Below the pieces are notes generated by a model. It saw only the letters and a list, made by a program, of their open reading frames with translations. It ran no database searches and was not told where the DNA came from. From contig CM052359.1 in assembly GCA_028551475.1 (NCBI GenBank), forward strand, positions 21,515,583-21,579,582: 64,000 nt of DNA, in the 5' to 3' direction. This document shows positions 23,561 to 35,400 of the stretch, piece by piece; the stretch's first letter is position 1; every line of letters begins with the position of its first letter. The translations under genes and the position numbers were made by a program. The stretch comes from Casuarina equisetifolia (lineage: Eukaryota > Streptophyta > Magnoliopsida > Fagales > Casuarinaceae).

Positions 23561-26207
23561 TCATGGAGAATAATGAAGCACCAAATAATAACTCGTAAAT
23601 CATGTCAAAATTATTTCATTTCACTAATAAATGTAACATCATAAGATTAGTAACATGCTAAACTTGTTTACAACATTACATCAGGCTCAACTTTCGGTTT
23701 TAACCTAGTTGATGTCTACTTTGGTTGGGGAGTTTCACTTCATTAAGTACTCCAAAAAGTAAAAAGGTTGAAGAAAATCATAACAGTACTTTATCAACTT
23801 TGTGTCCCATTTGCCAAAGCTGGAGATAATAAGTCGATAAAAGCTGAAAAATGAAGGAAACGGGTGTAATCTAAGTGCCATAATGGCCGCCTATAAGCAG
23901 AGACAAAAAGAAATGATGTCTGTTCGCCACCCCCTGCCCTATTTCCGACTAACTTAACCCAAAGTTGAAAAGGAAAACATTTTTAATGTATTTAACCCAC
24001 CGGTCGCTGTACCCGATGCAATATATTAATCCCACGGTACGTACCATTGTGACATCATATTCAAGTCAGCTGCACGAAAGCATGAACGGGTGAAAACCTG
24101 GAAAATTCTTGTAAAATCAACAACTCTATATCTTTCTCTCCCACCTGTGTTTGCTCCTTCTCCTTCTACTTCTTACTAATTTGTGCTTTCAGATTTAAAG
24201 CAAATATTTTTCAAGCCCCGTTTTTTGCAATCACTCATGGATATGGTGTTCGTCAACTGCTACGAAAATGAAAATAATGTTTTTGTCAATTTCTTGATGA
24301 TGCCCTTGTGCAGAAAACACGTGAATCTAATTTGGAAATGCCTTGCCACGTATGATTCCACTTTGTTTTAAATTTCCGTGTCCTGCTATGCAATTAGTAT
24401 GTACTAGAAATATTAATAACATTCCCTGAGGATCTTCCCGGCGGCCTGGTTGAGTTACTTGTTTGGTTTGCTTTTCACGTATACATTTCATGGCTTCAAT
24501 TTTTAACCATTCTACCTCTTCCGTCTGCTCATGCTTTGTTTTCAGACCTTTCTATTTCGGGAACTTATACATAAAAGTTGAAGGGAATGTATTACTAAAA
24601 CGTGTTATTCCATGAAGTTTACTTATGTCTCCTCTCTTCTTCTTATGATAAGCACGTTTTCCCCATTTGTGTTTTGGTATTTAGAGAAGGTAAGATAGGC
24701 TAACTTGATTGTATTATATACACACTTATTTCTTTTAATTAAATCTCGCATTCGTCCTTGAAGAAAAAATCTAAGTGCATGACCGATTGGAAAAGGCAAT
24801 CTAAATATCTTTCCTGTCTTCCTGCCCTCACACGCCAAGGAAAATATAATGAAATAAGGACAGGGAAAAGAGACGCTGCTGGACATGACATAAAAAGGTT
24901 AATCGAACTTTCTGTCATGTGCAGGAAAAAAAAATTAAAATCCCACTCGCGAGATAAGCAGCTGATGAGTTCCATTGATTCAACTAACAAACCTTCTTTT
25001 TTATTTTCCTAATTTTTTTTTTATATATATAGCAATTATTGATACATGATAAGAATAAGGATATATCTTTTAAAAAACCATTAATAGATTATACTAAATC
25101 AAATATTGTCCTTTTAAGTCTTTGAAAATATTGAATATACAAAATTTTAGTTGATTTAGAGATTGGTTTTATATAATAACATTTATCTCTTATAGCGCTT
25201 TTTAAAACCTCAAAAGCGACACATTCGTGTATAACACTATGTATTAACAAGCTTCTTTCTCCAAAGAGCTCCAACCTTTCAATTAAATCCTTTGCTTGTC
25301 CTAAAACTAAAGTGGTATTAGGAGGAAAAATTATACTTTTAGTAAAGGAAAGCATCGAGAGAATTCACAGTTCTAAATAATCTATTTAAATCTAGTATTG
25401 GTACATAACACAAAAAGAATGGAAATAACAATTGTTAACTTCTAATTTGAACAAGTTAAATCACTTTTTTATTAAAATCTTTCTGCACCAAACAAGGATA
25501 AAATAAGGAGCGGGTAGAATTTATGATCCATAAATATACAAGAGCTATGGTCCACAAAGAAACTTTTCATTCAAAGACAAGTAAAAGAATTGCACACACA
25601 TAAGTAAAATAAAAAAAAAAGGTTACCCCAGATTATTAATCTTAATTGAGGAGATGATAACATTATAATAGGTTGGTTTGGAATTTGTGAACCGGTGGGT
25701 AGATGTGGGGTTGGTTGAAGCATATAAAGTGAACCAGGAAAAGGAGATGAGAAAGGTGAGAAGCTTTATTTTCTGCAAAAGGTCAAATAGGGCCTCTTGC
25801 ATCAATCATAATGATATCCTCACCGCCGATGCAAAGGGGGGCGAGATTTGCACCAAAGATTCATCATCATTACCATCTGATATTTCTTTTTGGTTGTCCA
25901 AAAGAACCCGAGCTAGAAAATTGGGGACAAAGAGAAAAACCCTAGAAAGTGGAAGTATAAGTATCCCCTTCTTTTTGCTCTTTCTGAAAGATTTCGTGGT
26001 GAATGATAATTTTCACTTGTGCACTTGATTTTTTTATTTGTCTTCTATTATTGGGCACTCATCTGCTTTCACTTTTATCCTTGGATACTTCTAGGAGACA
26101 AGCGGTAGCACGGCGGTTTTTTATTTTCTTTTCTTTTTTCTCTTTTCTTTTTGCGCTTAATGCAAATGGCTGTGCCATGTCAACTAAAACCTGTTTGTCG
26201 TGTATTG
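23561..26207. other. Distal upstream region of WRKY13
   Basis: AT-rich sequence with no supported gene. The ORF at 25678-26028 (116 codons, plus) is composed of atypical sequence and overlaps other short ORFs. I read the whole stretch as spacer and distal promoter. Confidence 0.5.
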
Positions 26208-26276
26208 TTGACCTCTATACAAACAGCTGAATTCCACTGAGCTGTGCGACTAATACTTCCTTTCTTTTGAGGTCAA
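26208..26276 (+). promoter_or_regulatory. Inverted pair of W-boxes upstream of WRKY13
   Basis: TTGACC at 26208-26213 and GGTCAA (the same motif on the other strand) at 26271-26276. WRKY proteins bind TTGAC[CT]. The pair lies about 400 bp upstream of the start codon, so WRKY input, perhaps autoregulation, is plausible but inferred. Confidence 0.5.
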
Positions 26277-26608
26277 ATGGTAACATGGGTAGCACCCCTA
26301 TCGCCCCAAAAGCCAAAAGAAGTTCACTTAAACTTTGAAGCCTTTACAGTTAATGGTTGAATATTTCACGCTTACCTTCCTTTTATAATTTTTTTTTATT
26401 TAGACGGGAATTCAAAAGGGTCTTTTACTGAGAGGCGGAAGAGAGAGAGAAGAAGAAGGGAAAGTGGTTGGTTGTGATTATAGAAATTTGAATACTTCCA
26501 TGTTGTGGTAATTCAACTTTGTCTATCTAACCTAGAAGTTTGAGAGCCCCTCGTGCTTGTAAAATCCAGACTGCTTGTAGTTTAGAGAGCTCATCCTCAC
26601 CAGACTTG

Positions 26609-26615
26609 TATAAAA
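26609..26615 (+). promoter_or_regulatory. TATA box of WRKY13
   Basis: TATAAAA inside CTTGTATAAAAGGAACC, 65-71 bp upstream of the start codon. It implies transcription start near 26640 and a short leader ending in a (GA)n run at 26657-26680 that abuts the ATG. Confidence 0.75.
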
Positions 26616-26679
26616 GGAACCCAACCACCTTTATAGTTGATTTCCTACACTATTCAGAGCGAGAGAGAGAGAGAGAGAG

Positions 26680-29600
26680 ATGTCAACTACGTCCCAAGGT
26701 ATGCTCAACCAGGGCCTGTTTGACGATCAGGAGGCTCCTACGCAGATGGGTTTCTTTTCTATCCCTCCCAACCTGACCTTACCTCCGTTAGGATGCCACC
26801 AGTCTCTGAAAGCCTTCAATACCATGCCTCCTTCACTAGCATCTGATGCACCTTCCAGTAATCTCAGCCAAGCCCTACTGGCATCTGCCGCTACGAAGCA
26901 TAGAGGAGACAGCAGTCCTGATTTTAGAGGATCTCAACTCCTTTCTTTGCATAGATCAAGCGCCAATCTATGGTAAAGCTGCAAAGCTTTTTACATCCAA
27001 CGATGTAATGTTCCTTTTTCAAATTTTTCATGCAAGTATCTCTCTGTATATCTCTAATGAATTAGGTTTTGTTCTTTTTGAAATGATCTTAGGGCGTGGG
27101 GAGACGTTGGTGAATGCTTAAGCAACAAGAGAGGAGGTGGAGATCTAGATGATAATCATCTAGGGGTTTCTGCCATGAAGATGAAGAAGATAAAGACACG
27201 TAGGAAGGTGAGGGAGCCTCGGTTTTGTTTCAAGACCATGAGCGATGTAGATGTGTTAGATGATGGTTACAAGTGGAGGAAATATGGTCAGAAAGTGGTC
27301 AAGAACACCCATCATCCCAGGTTCAACAGATAAAACTACAAACTTTTCATTTGCTTTAGTCACTTCTTGCAAGAAAAGTTTACACGACACTGGATTATAG
27401 CTCTGGTGTGCCCCATATGCATGCTGTGTTCCCTCTCGATCTCATTATTATGATTGTCTCAATTATTCTTAGGCGCTTGGTGCCGGAGATTTAGATGGGT
27501 TAACATGTTTAGGCAGTATGATTATTGACAAAATATTTTAAAGCTATGGCCTAGAAGGAATAATTATTACCTCGAAAAGAGGTGTAATCACAACGGGAAG
27601 ATCAAGAAACAATCATACCATCAAGGATAATGGAAGAGAAAGTACCGTCATACAACCAGATTTATTGAGTTTCATCACGATATTGATTGTGTTCACTTAT
27701 GCAAAGAAGATTGAAGTTACAGGATGACAGTAAGGGGCTTCAAATTATTAAAGTATAGGATAGCATACTCTAAATAGAAAGCCTGCTTAAGCTCACTGAT
27801 TAAGGTACTAGGGGCTCACTAAACTATCTAGAAACGATTTTTGCCTTAGATCTCCTTTTGTGCTTCTGTTCATCTTTTAACTAAGCCTTCAGAAGAGAAT
27901 ACAAGCCTAGCATTTCATTCTAAACACAGAAAGTACACAGTCCTAAATAATTACTCCTCATGGCCTTCGAGCTGCTGCCTTGATATGTACTTCTGCATCC
28001 TCATGGTCTTGGATTATGTGACTGATGATGTTGAAATTAAGGTCTCGGTTGTAGAAGCGAGTACGTAGCTGAGTACTATACAAAGTCATCTGTTTGCAAT
28101 TGGCTCACGAGAAGTTGCATGAGATTACTTTTTTGACTTGTTACCACCGCTAGAAAAGAATCCAGCTTTCTGAAAAAGTCAAGGAAAATAATTTCTGGTG
28201 AATGATTTCATCTCTGAATGTGGGCGTCCTGCGTAATAATACAATCCGTTTGGGGTTCATGTTTTCTCAGAACACTCATTTGGGTTCCTGAGAAACAAGT
28301 CCAATTTCAAGCTAGTCCCGGTTTGGAAAGAATCTGGGTTCGGTATTTACTGTTGACGGGCTAAATTTTTGACCTTGAAATGTGTGTTTAGAAGATGTCT
28401 GGTTACGGTAATAGTTTAACCGGGGCCTATATGCCTGTACCAAGGTTGGCTTTGTCGTCCCAAGTGTAAAATTGAGGGCAATTGTGATAAGTAATGTTTT
28501 TTATCTGTCAATCAAGGTAAATGAGTATAACTGGGGATTAGAAAAGCTGGTGAGCAGGTAATAATGGATGTAAGTATGCCATCCTTTCAAATTATTGTTC
28601 TAATTGTTAGAAAGTTTAAAGCTCAATTTGAAAATTAGTTCACAAAAGTAAATGATATTTTTTATATTTAAATATTATTTAATGGTTATATCTTTTTGGT
28701 TTGAGAGTCCTTGTTCATAGGTTGAAATACTATGCTAGCAACTTCGGATTTTGGGTTAATTAAGTGGTTATAACCATAGATATATTCTTGAAAGATTGTC
28801 TGAATCTTTCCTGAGTAAAACTACAGTAAAGTTCGAGTGATCTGAATTGTTAGTCAGATTCTGCGTCCTTGATGGTATTGCTGGTACTCTTACATTAGAT
28901 TCTGAAAAAGTGGGTCATCCTGTTAATACTTTCAACATTCTAGACGTACATCAAAATAATTTAGGATAGAAGTACCTTATATTTCTTACTCCCATGAAGC
29001 AAAATATCGCTTTATGGTGTGGACATAATCAATAATGTGTTAATAATTGCAGAAGTTTATGGGGCTCTTGAATCAGCTTTCTCAGAGATGAAACCTTGTC
29101 GGTAGAAAAGTTAAAAAAAGAAAAAGAAAGAAAGCGGAGTGGTGCTATAATTATGTCTTAAAATTACTCTCCATATAAATGTCAGTAGTGATAGATAAAC
29201 ATGCATGTGGGTATGAGAATTCTGAGATTCTGATTGATTTGTCGTAATACTATGACATAGGGTAAATATGAGATTTTAACATGAAGAAAAGTTACTTTTA
29301 AACTGTGAAAAGTCATTACAGCGTAGAGTAAGCGTGATTTCCAGTTTCTATTTTCTTCTGCTGCTGTGTATGTCAAGGTGAATTTTCTTGATGTTCTCTT
29401 GCTTTCGTTAAATAAGGAAAGCTCTCCATATCACACAATTGCGGATATAATAGCTCCTTTAGATCGAACTGCAGGTGACTAAATTACCTTAATTTCATGT
29501 TTAAGTATAAACTGCAGCACCACAGCACGTAAAGCACTGCATGCGAGCATCGCACGATTCTATCTATGTTAGGCAAGCAGCTACGAGTAACCTTTCTCTT

Positions 29601-29791
29601 GGGGTTTCCATGCATGCAGGAGCTATTACCGTTGCACACAGGAAAATTGTCGTGTAAAAAAACGTGTGGAGCGATTAGCGGAGGATCCGAGGATGGTGAT
29701 TACGACGTACGAAGGGAGGCATATACATTCTCCGTCTCACGATTTGGAGGACTCGCAAGCTCCATCCCAGCTAAACAACTTCTTCTGGTAA
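26680..29791 (+). CDS. WRKY13: WRKY13-type transcription factor (group IIc)
   Basis: Three exons, 26680-26972, 27093-27320 and 29620-29791, give 693 nt and 230 residues. Junctions are CTATG|GTAAAG..CTTAG|G and CCCAG|GTTCAA..GCAG|GAGC; the second splits the arginine before SYYRC, the usual WRKY-domain intron site. The N-terminal half has [17 protein letters not shown]. The basic [20 protein letters not shown] precedes WRKYGQK (159-165), and the zinc ligands are C179, C184, H208 and H210. The C-terminus ends QLNNFFW, as in Arabidopsis WRKY13. The family binds W-boxes; WRKY13 is known to promote stem lignification and to affect flowering time. The N-terminal region is shorter than in Arabidopsis. 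The domain intron is 2.3 kb, much longer than the first. The gene is convergent with BRI1. Confidence 0.95.
27321..29619 (+). other. Long intron inside the WRKY domain
   Basis: 2,299 bp between the codon halves of one arginine. No gene is supported inside it. A segment at about 27540-27710 has a stop-free plus-strand frame of about 55 codons, but its product is not recognised. The intron starts GTTCAA, a weak but usable donor. Confidence 0.8.
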
Positions 29792-32700
29792 TATGCTCCA
29801 AGACTTGTGTTTATATCCTCCAATGTACTTCTGCATGATTTTTGCTGTGCCTTTGTTTGTACTGGGGACACGGAAAACAAAACCTTAATCTGTGTATCAT
29901 GCTCATATTCGCTGGGCCCCCTACTGTATTGCATTATAAATAAGAACTATTGTCTCCATGAAATTGGTTTGAATTCTAAACCTTTGAATATGTGCGTTGG
30001 AGTCCCTACGAATCATGAAGAGAAGTACATATGCAAACATACGCAAAACATATATACATGGGTGGGAACGATGGATTTGTTGTGAACAAGAGCCAAGTGA
30101 ACTTCGATTTCGCTCAAATGTGTGCATGCTTTTGGCTTTAAATTTTGTTCTTCTTCCATTATTTCCCTCAGATTTTGAAGGAAAAAGGCTGTAAGGATAT
30201 GCCGTATTAACCTAAAGATTTGCCCACCGATTCACACTTTTTCCAAGGCTAGAAAGACGAAGGATGAGGGAGAAATGGCACTTTATTTGGAAATCAGGCT
30301 GTCCTGATGTTAGTTGCTTTCCAAGGACGCCATTTTCACGAGTCTTTGGCCAAACCTTTTTGCCCAACGTGAGACAGGAAACACTGTTGCGAGTGTGATC
30401 AATGATGGTTTCTGCAAGATTATGAATAGAAAAAGGAAAATGCAATAATCGTAAGCGTGACGCAGAGTTTATGTGGTTTGACGTGAGACTTACATCCATC
30501 TCCAGCAAGAGGAGAAATTCATGAGTATAGTGACAGGGAAGCCTCTCACAAAATCAGATCCAAGTCTTTTAAAATCGTTCAAAGTCTTCACAGAACGTCA
30601 AAATCTCAAAGAAGAAAAACGAACAAAGGCTTCGGTGTGGGCATAAAGTTGGCTCGGTCAAAACTCCGCTGAAGGTGGTGGTAAGTGTAAGAAAAAAAAT
30701 CCTAAACCACTATGCTTAAATTGATTCTAAAGCATACCCAACAGAATACTCGCTTATCCACTAAAGCAGCTCCTTAACAAATATCGTTTTCCCCGTAATA
30801 ATCGCAAGGATTGTAGACCAGCAAACCGCATTATATGTTTAAGTAATTATCCTCTCGTTTTTCAATTTCATTAATGGTCATGTTCAATAAAAGTAAATAG
30901 AAGAGGGAAAAGAGTATAGAGAGAGAGAGAGAGAGATAGTTGAAAAGGAAGAGCAAATGATAGGTCTCACTGAGGCGTAGAGTCATTGATGCGGGTTAAA
31001 TAAGAGGAGAAAGGAAGAATGTAGAACAACAATACATAACTAAGTAAAGGACAAGGCACAGGGAGCACTGCTCTACCCAACTTCTTCAAGAGAAACTGTT
31101 TTGATGCATGCTTGTGTTATTGATTGGGTGCACTAGTAAAATTGGGAACATAAACTCTGAATAGATGTCCGGGCTTACTTCTAGCTTCATTTCCCTCTCG
31201 AAAAAGGAGTCCTATGGTAGTAATAACAGGCCCAAAGGCCTTTAGATACCTTGGGCTCATGGCTCCTATCATTATGCCAGATCTTTGTACCACTCCACGG
31301 CCCAACTAGTTGGTAAAAGATCCACTCTTCCCAAATGATGAACCAAGCACAATACAATTGCCCAACACGTAAATTAGACCATTCCCTTCTTCTTCTTCTT
31401 TTATCATAATCTATGTACGAAATAAATGGATCCTACCACCCTCCACCTTGAGATGACAATCTACCATGAAAATTGAGATTTCTTAGCCTAGTGAAGAGAT
31501 CTTCACACGTTGGAGAGGGCCCTTTAATAATTGGGAGTTCTCACATCAAGTAAAAGCTGTTGTGCTTTTACATGCATTTGACTTTGAAAGATATGCGTGG
31601 GCTAAGAGCCTGTTTAGCTGATGACTGCCGATCCATATCTACTAAGGAAGTAGAACAAGCACATGGCAAGCACATTGCCTTTACCGACGTTTACATTTTA
31701 AAAAGTCGAAGTGCTAAATGAACTACAACGTGATCACCAGTCAACAGTTCAGTAGTTTCAAACACATTTTGATAAAACAGATAGACTGCATTTGATTCAT
31801 ACCTATGTATTGGATTATTACTTGTGTCACATATTTAACTATGTAATTCGATCATTTAATAGTTAAGTTAAAATCCTTCTCTTGTCAATTTGGAAGTTAA
31901 ATTTTGTTCGAAATACTAATTCTTTAGTAAGTCCGCGTTACCATATCACATACTTTTCTCGTTTCAATTTACCAATTTTTTTTCTGTCACTAATATCTAT
32001 TTAGTCAAACATAATCTCTTTTAATTTAACCAGTATCGATAGGGACATGTCCAGCTCAGTATACCTGGCTAGCATATAATAAAACGTTTGACCAATAGAT
32101 AATCGAAGACTTCGTGCCAGCACTGTCCTGGCTTGGATAATATATAAAAGAGAACAGATAAATAATAGAGGAATACTTATATCCAGACATATATGGCTCC
32201 AGTAGAGCCCCTAAATATTCTTTTTGCAATCCTTAAGTGAGAATATCGAAATTTGCGACATCTACAAAAGAACCAAGTGCTGGAAAAAACCCTGTAGCCA
32301 ACTCTATAGACCCGTGAATGCTCAGTATAGAGCAGGCTGAATCGATTGCAGGTTTAAAAGAGAAAAATGTAGGGCAAGAAATGGTAGGCATATGTAGGTA
32401 CATGAATCGAATTCCGGTTACAGAATTTGCATGATTTCGAGCATCTTATAGATATGTAGGTATAATGCATGCATAAGTATCTTTTATTTTTCTCGGTTTC
32501 GTTTGAGGGAAGATGACAAAAACCCAACAACGTGCATGGATACCTAGGACCACACTTTACACGTACGGGCATCAAATTCTAGTCATCAAACTCGATAAAA
32601 CCATAACACGAGGGCCTCCACTATTTACATCAGTTTTTTAATCTCCACACGTTTGGCCTGTTCCGTTTTCTTGAATCAAACCTTTGATCTTTTTGATGCA

Positions 32701-33299
32701 TGTGCTTGTGAGATTCTCGGGGAGGAGATGGATTATCTTAATTAAAAATAGTAGTTCAGCTAATCGTGTAGCTGAAACCGAAGACATTGCAGGCTATACT
32801 TTGCATATCTTTGAAGTTAACTGCACCACTAAAGCTTGTCCGGGGAAAACTTGTACTGAAAAAGTTAAGCTCGCTGTGCTCTTTGGGTTTATATCACAAA
32901 AGAAGAGCAATAGAATGAAGATTTGCACCCTTTGCCACGTGCTTTTCCTTCTTTTCTTTGAAAAGCCCTTTGACACATGTCCCATGCTTGAGGAGGAATT
33001 CAGTGCTTCTTTCGTAAAAGAGTCATACAATGCAAGGGGAAAGAATCTAAAAAGATTACAAAAAAAAAAAGCAAAAAAGCAAAAAAATTAGAAAAATTTT
33101 AGTTTGGCTTTATTGCCAACCCACCCTCCGTATTAGAGACAAAGAAACCAATAATAATAAGGAAAGAAAGAGCGTTGTTTAAGGAAAACACAGAAGCACG
33201 TGAAGTCTACTAATTCCTACGTTAATCCTACCAATCTCACGAAACCATGAAAATTAATAAACTGATAAAATCACATACTTCCAAACCCCGGGGCGACCG
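29792..33299. other. Left part of the WRKY13-BRI1 convergent spacer
   Basis: Begins with the WRKY13 3' untranslated region. No supported gene. Short GA tracts occur near 30920, and several short ORFs on both strands have no recognisable product. Confidence 0.5.
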
Positions 33300-35400
33300 G
33301 AGCCTACCACGTGATTCCTCGTGACCCGCATGTTCAAACCCTAATTTCAAGGTCTACCTCCACCATTTAAAGTTAACCATACACTACATTATACCTTCGG
33401 GGACTCTATAATATGCGTCTTGCTCATAGGAAGTGTTCACTGTGCTCCTCCCGCGATTCCGCCACGTGGCATCCATGTCTCTAGGGCTAAGATCCATCAA
33501 ATAAAACCCTCAGTGTAAAAAAAAAACTATACCTTAACAAAAAACTAATTATATTTAGATAAATATAAAGAATATGATATAAAACTAATCTTTAGTAAAG
33601 GTAAAATACATTGTCACATAAAATATTAAAAAAATAAGAAATACAACATATACACTTAATCTTTTGACAATTTACAATTATAAGCCTGACTAATTTTGCA
33701 TAAAAATAGTTAACTTAATCATTTGGTTTTTTCTTGAAAACCGAAACGTTCAAACTGAGCACTCATACTGCTACTTTGGGTCTACATTGATGTATATCGT
33801 ATTCCTCCTTTTGGACCATGTAAAAAAAATTATGGCGCGTGACAATGAGGGACTCGGAAATGGCGGAGCAGGACCAGGTTTGGAATACGTGAGGGTCAGA
33901 CTAATTAACTTTTGAATAAATAAAAGGAGGGGTTAAAACTCGAAGATTAAAAAAATGGGGGCTCATAAATCGAGCGCGTTGACATTAAAATAATAGAGTG
34001 CGATGAAGCATTGGTGGGGCCGCTGTACGAAATTAAATAGGTGACGTCGTTTTTGATGCTTTGTCGTTTCGTCGTCTTTATCAAGAGGCAATCCGGGGCC
34101 CAGTACCTGGTAAGCGCACGTGGGCAGATCGAGCCAGAGACGAGGACAACGACTACGACGCTTCGCTCACGCAGCGGGAGGGCTGCCCGTGGGTCGTTGC
34201 TTCGATTACATCTGCTGCCCCACTTGCTACCCTACACTGCCCGTAGACTGTCTGCTGCCCGGGGCTTATCCGGTCAGCTTTCCACGTGTGGAGGTTCGTG
34301 CTGTTGGTGTCTTATATATATATATATACGATTTTGGATTTTGGTCTTCATGTGAGGCATGCCTTGCCTACTTGCAGCAGCAGTCTAATCTTTACTAATT
34401 AGACGTCTTCCGTTAAAAACATCTGTACGTGCATTGGATGTGATTGATTTATAGCAGTGGTTGCATGAGCGCCGCTTTTGGATGGAACTCCAATTTGTTA
34501 GCTGTCCGTAGTTTTTTTTTTTTTTTCATTCCCCAAGTTCACAAAAAATCATTTAATAAAAAATTAATCTGGTGAAACCCATTTAATGAAATAATAAAGT
34601 AGAGGGTACAAGTACGTTGCACAGGCTAAATGGGCGTGATCACGACAAGACACTGTCAGTGGAGTCCCACCAAGCGTGGCTGTAAAATCTGCCTTAAATT
34701 GGACTCGGACCAACCAAATTAGCTGATTCACGGGATTTGGCACTTCCACGAGGTGGGACCCCAGATTCCTGCGACAGTCAACATTCTACGGTTCAAAACG
34801 TTGGGACGTGGCAAAATGAGAAGGACGATCATCTTGGCCCGGCCTCTGTATAGGTGATGCGTACACGCGAAGCGTACCTGACGGTAATCACGATGGAGAG
34901 TGAATAGCCCCCGTGGAACCCACTTTTTGAAGAGGGACGACTATGACGTGGGACCCCCCTGCCCTCGTTTAGAACAGGTTCAATCGGGGACGAAAATGAC
35001 GACCACAGTCCGCAGACGTGCTGGGCTGTGAAATCGAAAGGAATCAAAGCAGTTAACGGGAAACGGCGCGAGAGTTTACGGGTGAATGGACCCTACCATT
35101 CGGTCAGTGCCACGTCACCTCTTCGACCAATCATGTGAGTTTTCTTCATGTTAAAACCATTCCGCATTTCAGCCTTTTGGCTACGTACGATCAATATAAG
35201 GAGAAAAAGAATCAGACGGTGGTGAATCCCTTTTTGGGGGTCAATTTATGGAGGAGCAGACGGCTACAGCAGCGTAAAGGGTAGGCGAGGGTGTAGGGTA
35301 ACCTCTCCGACAAAGCCAGGTGGCGCATGGGCCCACGTGTTACGCACTTGGTGCATGCTTGCGTGCGAACTTTGCATAGAAAGGGCGACAATCTAAACCA
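33300..35400. promoter_or_regulatory. GC-rich belt with many ACGTG / G-box motifs
   Basis: The sequence turns GC-rich, especially at 34030-34300 and 34600-35350. It carries many ACGT-core motifs: the perfect palindrome GCCACGTGGC at 33461, CCACGTG near 33309, GCACGTGGG near 34117, CCACGTGTGG near 34283 and CCCACGTG near 35333, plus several ACGTGG/ACGTGGG. A TGACGTCG lies near 34042. No credible long ORF goes with it. Such motif density resembles an ABA/stress-type (bZIP/bHLH) promoter or enhancer, or an unannotated non-coding transcript. A TA dinucleotide repeat lies at about 34314-34329. Confidence 0.4.

Noticed and set aside
27540-27720. Possible second WRKY-like fragment (WKRKY) in the WRKY13 intron
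   Set aside because: Only a few residues resemble the motif, with a stop just before it and no zinc-finger residues. Taken as chance.
32684-33091. 135-codon plus-strand ORF
   Set aside because: Ends in a lysine run made by poly-A sequence, overlaps an ORF on the other strand, and matches nothing known.
34041-34398. Three overlapping ORFs in the GC-rich belt
   Set aside because: GC-rich DNA has few stops by chance. The three frames compete and none shows a domain.
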